DNA from: Terriglobia bacterium
GTDB lineage: Bacteria > Acidobacteriota > Terriglobia > Terriglobales > Acidobacteriaceae
Direction of reading: 5' to 3'
Assembly (NCBI GenBank): GCA_020072585.1
Contig: JAIQGL010000020.1
Location: forward strand, 1 to 64,000
DNA length: 64,000 nucleotides
Both the position numbers and the translations under genes were made by a program. Position 1 is the first letter of the stretch. Every line of letters starts with the position of its first letter. A model generated the notes under the pieces. The model searched no databases, had not been told where the DNA came from, and worked only from the letters and a program-made list of their open reading frames with translations. Below are positions 1-6,720 of the stretch, one piece after another.

Positions 1-11
1 CTTGCCGCTAA

Positions 12-139
12 GGTTGGAAGCTCAGCTCAAAAGCAAAGACGCTTCGCTTCCAACCCGGCTCGATTCTGGGGCGCTGGAAACGCCATCAAGGGTCAAGATG
101 AACGCCGAAAGCGGGCGCCCTTGACTGCGTTTCCAGCGC
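12..139. repeat. Two adjacent REP-like hairpins
   Basis: The first 382 bases hold no convincing gene but contain two inverted repeats. The first pairs 12-21 with 46-55 (10 bp, perfect, GGTTGGAAGC). The second is longer: 71-92 pairs with 118-139, 22-bp arms with about two mismatches, starting GCGCTGGAAACGC and closing around a 25-nt loop. The arms are GC-rich and not followed by a T-run, so a REP-type palindrome is likelier than an intrinsic terminator. The remainder up to 382 shows nothing else recognisable. Confidence 0.6.
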
Positions 140-382
140 GATGCCCCCGTCTGTCTTTTTTAGACTTGACACCGGCCGTTGTCGTCATAGACGGGATGAC
201 GATTTTTTTGTTCCAAAATGTACCACTACCATTGCTCGTCTTTCGTTGACCCTGCCGTATGCGGCATTTAAACTGAAAGGCAAGTTTCTTCGCCGCTGGA
301 ACGGGATTCAAAAATCAAACGAAAGGCCCTCAACCAACCGCCCAGCCATGCGCAGGGGCAACAGCCGGAGCCGAGTTACCCG

Positions 383-1252
383 ATGAGTACAACTGCCGAC
401 GTGACCACAGCCAACAGAATTGAATCCATTGCCGAACTGAAACGCCTGGCAAACCGATTGCGCATTGAGATCATTAAGATGATCGGCACTGCCGGCAGCG
501 GACACCCCGGAGGGTCGCTCTCCGAGGTTGAGTTGCTGAGCGCGCTCTACTTCCGCGTGCTTCGGCACAATCCCAAAGATCCGCAGTGGCCGGACCGCGA
601 CCGTTTTATTCTCTCCAAAGGCCACGGCTGCCCGGCGCTTTATGCCGTGATGGCCGAGGCCGGCTACATTGACCATTCCGTGCTGAGCACGCTGCGCAAG
701 ATGGGTTCGCCTTTGCAGGGGCACCCGGACAAGCGCTTTTTCCCCGCGCTTGAAGCCAATACCGGATCACTGGGGCAGGGGATCTCCATTGGCTGTGGCA
801 TGGCACTGGCTTCGCGGCTGGACAAAAAAGACTGGCACACGTTTGTGATGTCGGGCGATGGCGAGATACAGGAAGGCCAGAACTGGGAAGCCGCCATGTT
901 TGCCGCTTACCACAAGCTTGAGAACCTGACAGTGATTGTGGACTACAACCATATACAGCTGGATGGCTTCCTGAAAGACATTCTGGATGTGTCTCCGCTG
1001 GCGCAGAAATTTGAGGCGTTTGGCTGGCGGACGCTGGAAATTGATGGACATGATTTCAACCAGGTGATCCCGGCGCTGGAAACAGCGCGCGCCGCAAAAG
1101 ACGGCAAGCCGACCTGCATTGTGGCCAACACGGTCAAGGGCAAGGGCGTTTCATTCATGGAGAACAATCCGGAATGGCACGGTGTGGCTCCCAAGCCGGA
1201 CCAGGTGGCGGCGGCAGTGGCTGAGCTGGAAGCGGCGGCGAAGAAGCTGTAA
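383..1252 (+). CDS. Transketolase, N-terminal (thiamine diphosphate-binding) subunit
   Basis: This 289-residue protein is the PP (diphosphate-binding) half of a split transketolase, the pentose-phosphate/Calvin enzyme that moves two-carbon ketol units between sugar phosphates. Visible family motifs are the SGHPGG loop with His about residue 41, SKGHGCPALYA, NTGSLGQG and the ThDP/Mg motif GDGEIQEGQNW near residue 158 ending in VDYN. It stops after the PP domain, as split archaeal/bacterial forms do, and the partner half follows at 1520. The gap between the halves is about 267 bp, wide for co-translated subunits, and contains an inverted copy of a dispersed repeat (1361-1413). The start ATG has only a weak upstream GGAG at 367-370. 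Confidence 0.95.
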   Translation: MSTTADVTTANRIESIAELKRLANRLRIEIIKMIGTAGSGHPGGSLSEVELLSALYFRVLRHNPKDPQWPDRDRFILSKGHGCPALYAVMAEAGYIDHSVLSTLRKMGSPLQGHPDKRFFPALEANTGSLGQGISIGCGMALASRLDKKDWHTFVMSGDGEIQEGQNWEAAMFAAYHKLENLTVIVDYNHIQLDGFLKDILDVSPLAQKFEAFGWRTLEIDGHDFNQVIPALETARAAKDGKPTCIVANTVKGKGVSFMENNPEWHGVAPKPDQVAAAVAELEAAAKKL

Positions 1253-1360
1253 ACGCAGATCAGGATTAGCCGCGAATGAACGCGAAAAACGCGAATGAAC
1301 TGAAGCAGGGCATTTGGTGAGAACTCCCTGAGGCAGTAAACGAGGGTAGAAGCTTTGTCG

Positions 1361-1413
1361 GGATCCTTCGGCGCGCACCAACTCCTACGTCGCCGGTGCT
1401 TGCTCAGGATGAC
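1361..1413 (-). repeat. Dispersed GTCATCCTGAG...GGATCC repeat, reverse copy
   Basis: Read on the minus strand this runs GTCATCCTGAGCAAGC, a variable middle, then CGAAGGATCC. It matches the layout of the copies at 4918, 16651, 18578 and 40673 (conserved GTCATCC head, GGAcCtt tail). It lies between the two transketolase genes. Confidence 0.5.
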
Positions 1414-1519
1414 AGGGTTTAAGGGTTTCGTTTTAGTTAGAGAGTGATCAGGGACAAGCATAGATAGATTGATCCAAGCTAAGCATAGATGGATTGAAAA
1501 TAGAACAAAGGAGAGTTAC

Positions 1520-2509
1520 TTGAGCTCAGCAACCATTCCCAATACCAAGCCTAAATATGAACCCAAGATGGGTGTGGCCACGCGCGAGGCCTACGGGCAA
1601 GCGCTGGTTGAGCTGGGCACGATCAATCCTAACGTCGTGGTGCTTGACGCTGATCTGGCCAAGTCAACGTTCAGCGCCAAATTTCAGAAGGTATATCCCG
1701 AGCGGTTCTTTACTGTGGGCATTGCTGAGGCCAACATGGTTTCCATTGCCGCAGGACTGGCGCTGGCGGGAAAGCTGCCGTTTGCTTCGTCGTTCGCGGT
1801 CTTTCTCTGCGACAAAGGTTACGACCAGCTCCGCGTGGGTGCGGCCTATTCACGTGCGAACGCCAAATATGTTGGCTCGCACGGCGGCATCTCAATCGGC
1901 GAGGACGGCCCGAGCCAGCAGTCAGTAGAAGATTACGCGCTCATGTGCGCACTGCCCGGCTTTATCGTGCTCAGCCCTTCTGATGAGTTCTGCGCGCGCG
2001 CCCTGGTGCGCCGCATGGCGGAGCATGAAGGTCCGGCGTACATGCGCACCGGACGCCCCAAGACGGCAATCATCTATGGCCCGGATGACACGTTTGAGAT
2101 TGGCAAAGCCAAGCAGCACGGCGATGGGCGCGATGTGGCGATTATCGCGTGCGGGCTGGAAGTGAACTACTCGCTGGAGGCGCAGGCGCTGCTTGCCGGT
2201 GAAGGCATTGACGCCCGCGTGATCGACATGCACACCATCAAGCCCGTGGATGAAGCTGCAATCGCCAAAGCCGCGGAAGAGTGCGGCGCAATCGTCTGCG
2301 CGGAAGAGCATCTGCTGGATGGAGGACTGGGATCACAGGTAGCGCGCGCGGTGGGCAAATCGCGTCCGGTGCCAATGGAGTTTGTGGGAATCCAGAACAC
2401 ATACGCTGAATCCGCTACGCCAGAGCAGTTGATGGAGAAGTACGGGCTGACAGCGCCATTTATCGTGAAGGCAGTGAAGGCCGTGCTGAAGCGGAAAAGC
2501 CGGACATAA
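1520..2509 (+). CDS. Transketolase, C-terminal (pyrimidine-binding) subunit
   Basis: This is the Pyr plus C-terminal half of a split transketolase, pairing with the product of 383-1252. Motifs seen are VVLDADLAKST, TVGIAEANM with the catalytic Glu that activates ThDP, and the GSHGGISIGEDGPSQQ loop with VEDYALM. The longest frame opens at 1469, but I prefer the TTG at 1520: AAAGGAG at 1507-1513 lies 6 nt upstream, and the 17 residues before it are unlike the family. That start gives 329 residues. The alternative ATT/ATG-like starts upstream cannot be excluded. Catalysis needs both subunits because the active site forms at their interface. Confidence 0.93.
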   Translation: MSSATIPNTKPKYEPKMGVATREAYGQALVELGTINPNVVVLDADLAKSTFSAKFQKVYPERFFTVGIAEANMVSIAAGLALAGKLPFASSFAVFLCDKGYDQLRVGAAYSRANAKYVGSHGGISIGEDGPSQQSVEDYALMCALPGFIVLSPSDEFCARALVRRMAEHEGPAYMRTGRPKTAIIYGPDDTFEIGKAKQHGDGRDVAIIACGLEVNYSLEAQALLAGEGIDARVIDMHTIKPVDEAAIAKAAEECGAIVCAEEHLLDGGLGSQVARAVGKSRPVPMEFVGIQNTYAESATPEQLMEKYGLTAPFIVKAVKAVLKRKSRT

Positions 2510-2635
2510 AGGCCGGAGTTACAACTTCCCAAAATAGAACACGACATCGTTTTAATTTGAAAATTTCTTCTGCCGTTGTGATTGGCCGCGCATATACTAA
2601 CGAAGGTTTTTGGATCGATTGAACGAGGTTCTGCC

Positions 2636-2794
2636 ATGACAAAAAATACGCTGAACAATTTCTCAACTCTGGCTCTGGGCGAAGAGGGTCATACGACGTC
2701 GATCATAGGCGAAGAAGACTTTTCGGCGCACGCCGAAACAGAACGCAAACTTCACACTGACGGCCGAAAAGGCGGGCCGTTCGGCGCCTACTAA
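2636..2794 (+). CDS. Candidate graspetide (omega-ester RiPP) precursor, plesiocin-like
   Basis: A 52-residue peptide beginning MTKNTLNNFS, with GAGG at 2625-2628 seven bases before the ATG. Residues 10-17 read STLALGEE and 20-27 read TTSIIGEE: two copies of the TTxxxxEE pattern, one with Ser in the first position. TTxxxxEE is the core of plesiocin-type (group 2) graspetides, in which Thr/Ser side chains are esterified to Glu side chains by an ATP-grasp ligase. The tail, residues 28-52, is charged and ends GGPFGAY, with no further repeat. The ATP-grasp gene starts 27 bp downstream, which is the main support. An in-frame TTG at 2582 would add 18 residues but lacks a ribosome site. The function is inferred; whether the motifs are core or leader-recognition sequence is open. 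Confidence 0.75.
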   Translation: MTKNTLNNFSTLALGEEGHTTSIIGEEDFSAHAETERKLHTDGRKGGPFGAY

Positions 2795-2821
2795 ATATTC
2801 CTGTCCCGGAAATCTGAATCC

Positions 2822-3697
2822 ATGGCGTTCCTGCTGGCCGGCGGTCATGAGGACCCCAATCTAACCGTTCTGGCGCATGCCGCGCAAAGAACGAATGTGG
2901 AGTTGCTGGACGTGCGGCTGCCTGTTTCAGGGAGCCATGCATTCTGCTGGAATCCCGATGAAGGTGCGGCGCGGTTTGCCGGCAGAGAACTCAAGGCCAC
3001 TGCCGGGTTCATTCGTCACGACGTGTTCGGCGGGATGAATGATCCCAGGCCCGAAGTTTCCGCTCGAGCCTATGCCTGGTACCAGACGGTGATGGGCTGG
3101 CTTCTATCTGAGCCGCAGATCCGGATCTTCAATCGCCGGATGTCACCGGTTGCAACCAATAAGCCGGCCTCGTTGGTGCTCGCCCGGAAGGCCGGCCTGC
3201 GCATACCGCCGACCATGATCACCAATCAAGCGGGCAACTTCCACGGCCAGCAATTGGAGTCCATGATCGCCAAGCCGGTGGGCGGCGGTGATTACTGTTA
3301 CTCTCTGGCAGACGCGTTAGCCAAAACAGATCTGCGCAGCGGACTGGCGGCGAGTCCGGCCATCGTGCAGAAACGCCTGGCGTCTCCAGAGGTGCGTATC
3401 TACGTGATCGGGCAGTCCGCCTTTGCCTTTGAAGTGCGCAGCAGCTCACTGGACTATCGCGTGAACCAGGACGCCGAGCTCATCCTGTTGCCGGAAGTAC
3501 CGCAGGAGCTATCCATGCTGCGGCAATTGATGTCACAGTTGGGCCTCGACTTCGGCGCAGCCGATTTCAAGACTGATCCAGATACCGGTCACCTCGTCTT
3601 TCTGGAGTTGAATACCTCGCCGATGTTTGCGCGGTTCGATCAGGTCAGCGGTGGACAACTCTGTGCCGCCATCATCCACGAATTGATGGCGGAATAG
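2822..3697 (+). CDS. MvdD/PsnB-type ATP-grasp peptide macrocyclase
   Basis: A 291-residue enzyme of the RimK-like ATP-grasp family that makes side-chain ester or amide bonds in graspetides. The N-terminal domain (about 1-110) resembles the substrate-binding half of microviridin ligases. The ATP-grasp part shows ATNKPASLVLARKAG (Lys114), IAKPVGGGD (Lys151, nucleotide binding), VQKRLASPEVRIYVIG (Glu190, Arg192), FGAADFKTD (Asp248) and the Mg-binding FLELNTSPMF (Glu262, Asn264). It lies 27 bp after the putative precursor in an apparent two-gene operon. No exporter, protease or acetyltransferase is adjacent, so maturation and export would use genes elsewhere. The ATP-grasp assignment is sure; the graspetide role rests on context and precursor motif. 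Confidence 0.88.
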   Translation: MAFLLAGGHEDPNLTVLAHAAQRTNVELLDVRLPVSGSHAFCWNPDEGAARFAGRELKATAGFIRHDVFGGMNDPRPEVSARAYAWYQTVMGWLLSEPQIRIFNRRMSPVATNKPASLVLARKAGLRIPPTMITNQAGNFHGQQLESMIAKPVGGGDYCYSLADALAKTDLRSGLAASPAIVQKRLASPEVRIYVIGQSAFAFEVRSSSLDYRVNQDAELILLPEVPQELSMLRQLMSQLGLDFGAADFKTDPDTGHLVFLELNTSPMFARFDQVSGGQLCAAIIHELMAE

Positions 3698-3803
3698 GGC
3701 AAAGCCAAGCGCCTATTCGACTAAAAGTATTTACCTCTCCGTACGGCACGCTGAGCCACAACGTTGCCGGCTTGCGTCGAGCCCAGCCCGAAAGCCACGG
3801 TAA

Positions 3804-4748
3804 TCAGCGCCCGTTCAGAAAATCTTCCAGCACGGTAACGTATTTTTCCAGCTCTTCATATGCGGGCAGATGGCCGCTCTTCTCAAAAAAGACGATCTTT
3901 GCTCCCGGAATCGCATGTGCCAGCCGCCACGCCGTAAGCGGCGCAACGTTCATGTCATACCGGCCGGTAATGACCAGCGCAGGGAACTTGAAACCGGCAA
4001 GCTTTTGCGTCAGGTCCAGATCGGTGGTTGCTTTTGCCACTGCTTCGGCCACTGCGGGCTCGTATCCCAGATCGCCCATGCGGCCCATGTAGGCGTCACG
4101 CTTTTCCGGCGAATAAAAGATCATGCGGAAGTGGTTGCGCAGGCTGGCGCGGGCCGCCGCGTCGGTTGCGGGACCAAGCTTTTTCTCCTCCTGCGCATTC
4201 TCTTCTTCAATGTCAGGAAAGACCTCCGGCAGCACGTGCACAATGCTCTTCCATGAAGGGCCCGGTGAATCGGAGAGCACCAACTTGGCCACGTGCTCAG
4301 GATGGGCCGCCGCATACGCCATCACCAGCAGACCGCCGTAAGAGTCGCCCAGCAGCGCAACTTTCTCCAGGCCAAGCGCCTGCCGGACTGCGTCCAGATC
4401 AGCCACCTGCGCGTCCATTGTTTGAGAGAGTGTCGCCTGGGCCGCTCCTGATTGAAGCCGCTTCGATGCGCCGGTGCCACGCTGGTCATACAGCACCACC
4501 ATGCGATTTTTGGCCACGCGCTCCCAAACGTCATTCTGCACCATGTAGGCATGGGAAAGTCCGGGCCCGCCATTTACGGCGATCACAGGAAGCGCCGTGG
4601 CAGCCGCTCCCGGAGTTCCCGCCGGGCCAAAAGTTTCATAGGCGATATCGACCTGGTCGGTGTGGGCCACGCCTTTCGCGTGCGCAACGGGTTGCGCCGT
4701 CACGTTCAGGGAGCAGAGAAAAAACGCGGACACAGTTATCAGCTTCAT
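3804..4748 (-). CDS. Secreted alpha/beta hydrolase, proline iminopeptidase-like (S33)
   Basis: An alpha/beta-hydrolase fold enzyme resembling prolyl aminopeptidases, which remove N-terminal proline or hydrolyse related amides/esters. It has the oxyanion NGGPGLSH, YDQRGTGAS, the nucleophile elbow GDSYGG, the acid TGRYDMN and the catalytic KSGHLP near the end. The first residues, MKLITVSAFFLCSLNVTAQP, form a signal peptide, so it should act in the periplasm or outside. The reading frame runs open to 4913, but those 55 extra residues precede the signal peptide, so I take the ATG at 4748, giving 314 residues. The substrate cannot be told from sequence. Confidence 0.9.
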   Translation of the reverse strand: MKLITVSAFFLCSLNVTAQPVAHAKGVAHTDQVDIAYETFGPAGTPGAAATALPVIAVNGGPGLSHAYMVQNDVWERVAKNRMVVLYDQRGTGASKRLQSGAAQATLSQTMDAQVADLDAVRQALGLEKVALLGDSYGGLLVMAYAAAHPEHVAKLVLSDSPGPSWKSIVHVLPEVFPDIEEENAQEEKKLGPATDAAARASLRNHFRMIFYSPEKRDAYMGRMGDLGYEPAVAEAVAKATTDLDLTQKLAGFKFPALVITGRYDMNVAPLTAWRLAHAIPGAKIVFFEKSGHLPAYEELEKYVTVLEDFLNGR

Positions 4749-4917
4749 CAAAGCAGTGGACCTCTCAATATCAATATCAAGGATGGAGCGAGGATAGCAG
4801 AACCCAGGGTGGAGGGGAGCTTTTGGATAGTGGTGCAGTTTGAATATTCCGCCTTGTTGCAGTGTCTGCACAAGTCGGTGATCTTTGCTCGCAGCAATCG
4901 TGTTCTCTTCCACTGAT

Positions 4918-4990
4918 CGTCATCCCGAATCCCCGTCAACGAGCGCGCGCTTTTACCAGCGCGTGAGTAGGGGTGAGGGACCTTGCGTTG
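4918..4990 (+). repeat. Dispersed GTCATCCCGAA...GAGGGACCTTG repeat
   Basis: Starts CGTCATCCCGAATCC, contains GAGCGCGCGC and CAGCGCGTGAGTAGG (partly self-complementary) and ends GGTGAGGGACCTTG. Same head and tail as the copies at 16651, 18578 and 40673. Confidence 0.65.
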
Positions 4991-5017
4991 TGACTGCAAC
5001 TCAAACTGTACCTCTAC

Positions 5018-5330
5018 CCAAAATTGTCAATTTTGGCAATGACCCGATTTTGGCAATTCTGGCAATTCCTTCGCCCCCCTCCCCCACCTGGCATTCCACG
5101 CCATTTCACCCGACTCGCACCCCATGTCACCCCACTTTCACCCCAGGCTTGAACCCCAGAGTACGCCACCCCACCCCGTCATTTTGCAGGCGCGTTGCAG
5201 ATAAAAGACTTCCGCAATTCGATCCTTGCGCCACGCTTGGGAGACCCTTGGGTGGCCCTTGCGTGGCCCTTGCGTGACCCTTGGGTCACCCAATCCCAAT
5301 CCCAGACCCAATCCCAGAGATTGGACGTAG
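5018..5330. repeat. Low-complexity intergenic tract with short direct repeats
   Basis: Three kinds of simple repetition follow each other: TTTGGCAAT/TCTGGCAATT units (5028-5070), a run of CACCCC/ACTTTCACCCC motifs (about 5090-5160), and CCCTTGGGTGGCC / CCCTTGCGTGGCC units leading into AATCCCAATCCCAGACCC (5241-5320). No plausible protein covers it. The frames that stay open translate to low-complexity Pro/Thr or Gln/Ser strings. The GGCAATT units also occur at 45915-46026. Confidence 0.5.
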
Positions 5331-5679
5331 GTTTACCCTTTTCCGGCTCTCTTTCTGGATCAGTGTTATCAGCGTTGATCAGCGGTAAGGTTTGGCCCTG
5401 GTTTTCAATGATCTTGCGCACGTTCGCGCAGCTTCATCCTAGCCGATTTTTGGTTACGAACAAAGCACGAATTGGTACATCTTGACAAAACGCTCCTGCG
5501 GCGCTGTTCGTTTTCGCGCACCCCTGTGGAATGCAGTCCCGCCTTGATGCGCCAGCTCCCAGAAGGGAGCGGAAGAGCCTGGCCCAGGCGCGGAAGCCCT
5601 CGAATCGATGGACTCAGAAATAGTCCCCGCCCCGGCACGCGCTGATGCTTGCGCGTGCTGGGTTGAAAGGGGGACTTGG

Positions 5680-5866
5680 TTCGTATCAGGGCACCAGCCC
5701 AGCCCTCGCTTTCAAGCGGGGGTGAGCGAAGCGAAAGGTGCCGTCCGAACACATACTTTTTGGTTCGTATCAGGGCACGAGCCCAGCCCTCGCTTTCAAG
5801 CGGGGGTGAGCGAAGCGAAAGGTGCTGTCCGAACACATACTTTTTGGTTCGTATCAGGGCACGAGC
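5680..5866. repeat. 84-bp tandem repeat, two full copies plus a partial third
   Basis: Unit 1 at 5680-5763 and unit 2 at 5764-5847 differ at only two positions. A third copy begins at 5848 and diverges after 19 bases. Each unit opens TTCGTATCAGGGCAC and ends CACATACTTTTTGG. There are no spacers, so it is not a CRISPR array. The surrounding 5.3-5.9 kb has no supportable gene. Confidence 0.85.
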
Positions 5867-5894
5867 TTCAGTCGTGCCGTCGCGGAGTATTAAA

Positions 5895-5917
5895 TTCAGG
5901 GGCTTTTAGCCCCTGAA
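5895..5917 (-). terminator. Perfect 10-bp hairpin downstream of the 5922-6230 gene
   Basis: TTCAGGGGCT (5895-5904), a TTT loop, then AGCCCCTGAA (5908-5917). It sits just after the stop of the minus-strand gene at 5922-6230. The T-run following it on the minus strand is poor (TTTAATAC), so it could equally be a mobile repeat palindrome. Confidence 0.4.
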
Positions 5918-5921
5918 AATA

Positions 5922-6230
5922 CTATTTGGGAGAAGCCCTTTTCTGTTCTCCCTTTCCGGCCAGAACCGCAAGCAGTTCGCGGTTGGCCTGGGCGCGGAGC
6001 TCTTCCGTCCGGTTGCGGATATCGCGCAGGCATTCCCCCGGAAGGACCTCCGGCCTGGTCGCGGTGTTCATCAGCTCCAGATTGTCAAGGCTGATCAGGG
6101 CTGTGCCGTATCCACGGTTGAGCTGGTTCAGGATCTCATATAACTGGGGTGTGGCCAGCGGGTTGGGGCGGCGGCGCGGGGGTTGATGTTGCGCCAAAGG
6201 ATTGGAGCGTTTAGCTTTAAGAACAGCCAT
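5922..6230 (-). CDS. Small hypothetical protein
   Basis: 102 residues, basic at the N-terminus (MAVLKAKRSNPLAQHQPPRR) with a central segment LYEILNQLNRGYGTALISLD and an amphipathic helix NRTEELRAQANRELLAVLAG. I do not recognise the family. It lies 80 bp downstream of the HTH gene at 6311-6583 on the same strand, next to an insertion sequence, so the two may form a small accessory operon. The composition is protein-like and no overlapping frame is better. Confidence 0.55.
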   Translation of the reverse strand: MAVLKAKRSNPLAQHQPPRRRPNPLATPQLYEILNQLNRGYGTALISLDNLELMNTATRPEVLPGECLRDIRNRTEELRAQANRELLAVLAGKGEQKRASPK

Positions 6231-6310
6231 CGTTGCCTCCTTAACAGGTGATGTTGGTCAGGGCGCGTTCGGTGTTACTAGCACCGGGCGCTGCCCGTTG
6301 GGTTTGGGTT

Positions 6311-6583
6311 TTACTTCTTTTTGGTTTTGCGAGGCACGGCCTTTTTGGGCTGTGCCTTTTGTTTCTCCCGGAGTTTTGAGTAACGTGTTTTCCTGCCGTT
6401 GGCGATCTTCGGCAGAAGCTTGCGGACGTTTTCGATTTCCTCTTCAGTCCAGGCGTGGATTGTCATCCCGCCGCTGCTCAGCATTTTCGGTGTTGGCACC
6501 TTGCCGGAAGAGATATAGCGGCTTAGTGTGGCTCCTGCTATGCCGAGCTTCTTTGCAACCTCCTGTGTTGAAAATGTCCGCAT
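6311..6583 (-). CDS. Small MerR/excisionase-type helix-turn-helix protein
   Basis: 90 residues. The N-terminus reads MRTFSTQEVAKKLGIAGATL, followed by SRYISSGKVPTPK: the winged-helix DNA-binding pattern of MerR-like and excisionase-like proteins (STxEVAKxLGIxxxTLxRYxxxGxxP). A second segment, HAWTEEEIENVRKLL, is also typical. The C-terminus is strongly basic (KAQPKKAVPRKTKKK). No effector domain is present, so it is likely a local regulator or recombination-directionality-like factor. Its position beside an IS and repeats fits an accessory origin; its targets are unknown. Confidence 0.75.
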   Translation of the reverse strand: MRTFSTQEVAKKLGIAGATLSRYISSGKVPTPKMLSSGGMTIHAWTEEEIENVRKLLPKIANGRKTRYSKLREKQKAQPKKAVPRKTKKK

Positions 6584-6720
6584 TCTGTATGAATCATACA
6601 GATAACTATTGGGACTGTCAAATTGAAATTACTTTGATTTTGAAAATCCGATCTAAGTTGAATCAACAAAGTTCTTTGCAAGCACAAACGTCAGAGCGCC
6701 GGAGGCGCGAAAGAGGTTAG

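Noticed and set aside
308-724. Minus-strand open frame over the transketolase gene
   Set aside because: It is antisense to a strongly supported enzyme gene and has no protein-like motif or ribosome site.
2582-2635. Extended start of the graspetide precursor at TTG 2582
   Set aside because: No ribosome site there, while ATG 2636 has GAGG seven bases upstream and gives a typical precursor.
4749-4913. Extra 55 residues before the S33 hydrolase
   Set aside because: They precede a clear signal peptide, which must be N-terminal.
4885-5277. Plus-strand open frame of 130 codons in the intergenic region
   Set aside because: The translation is low-complexity Thr/Pro/His and follows simple DNA repeats.
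5680-5866. CRISPR array
   Set aside because: Units are directly adjacent with no spacers, are too long for CRISPR repeats, and no cas gene is near.
5608-5916. Two open frames over the 84-bp repeat
   Set aside because: Their peptide repeats only mirror the DNA repeat, and two frames are open at the same time. No ribosome site.
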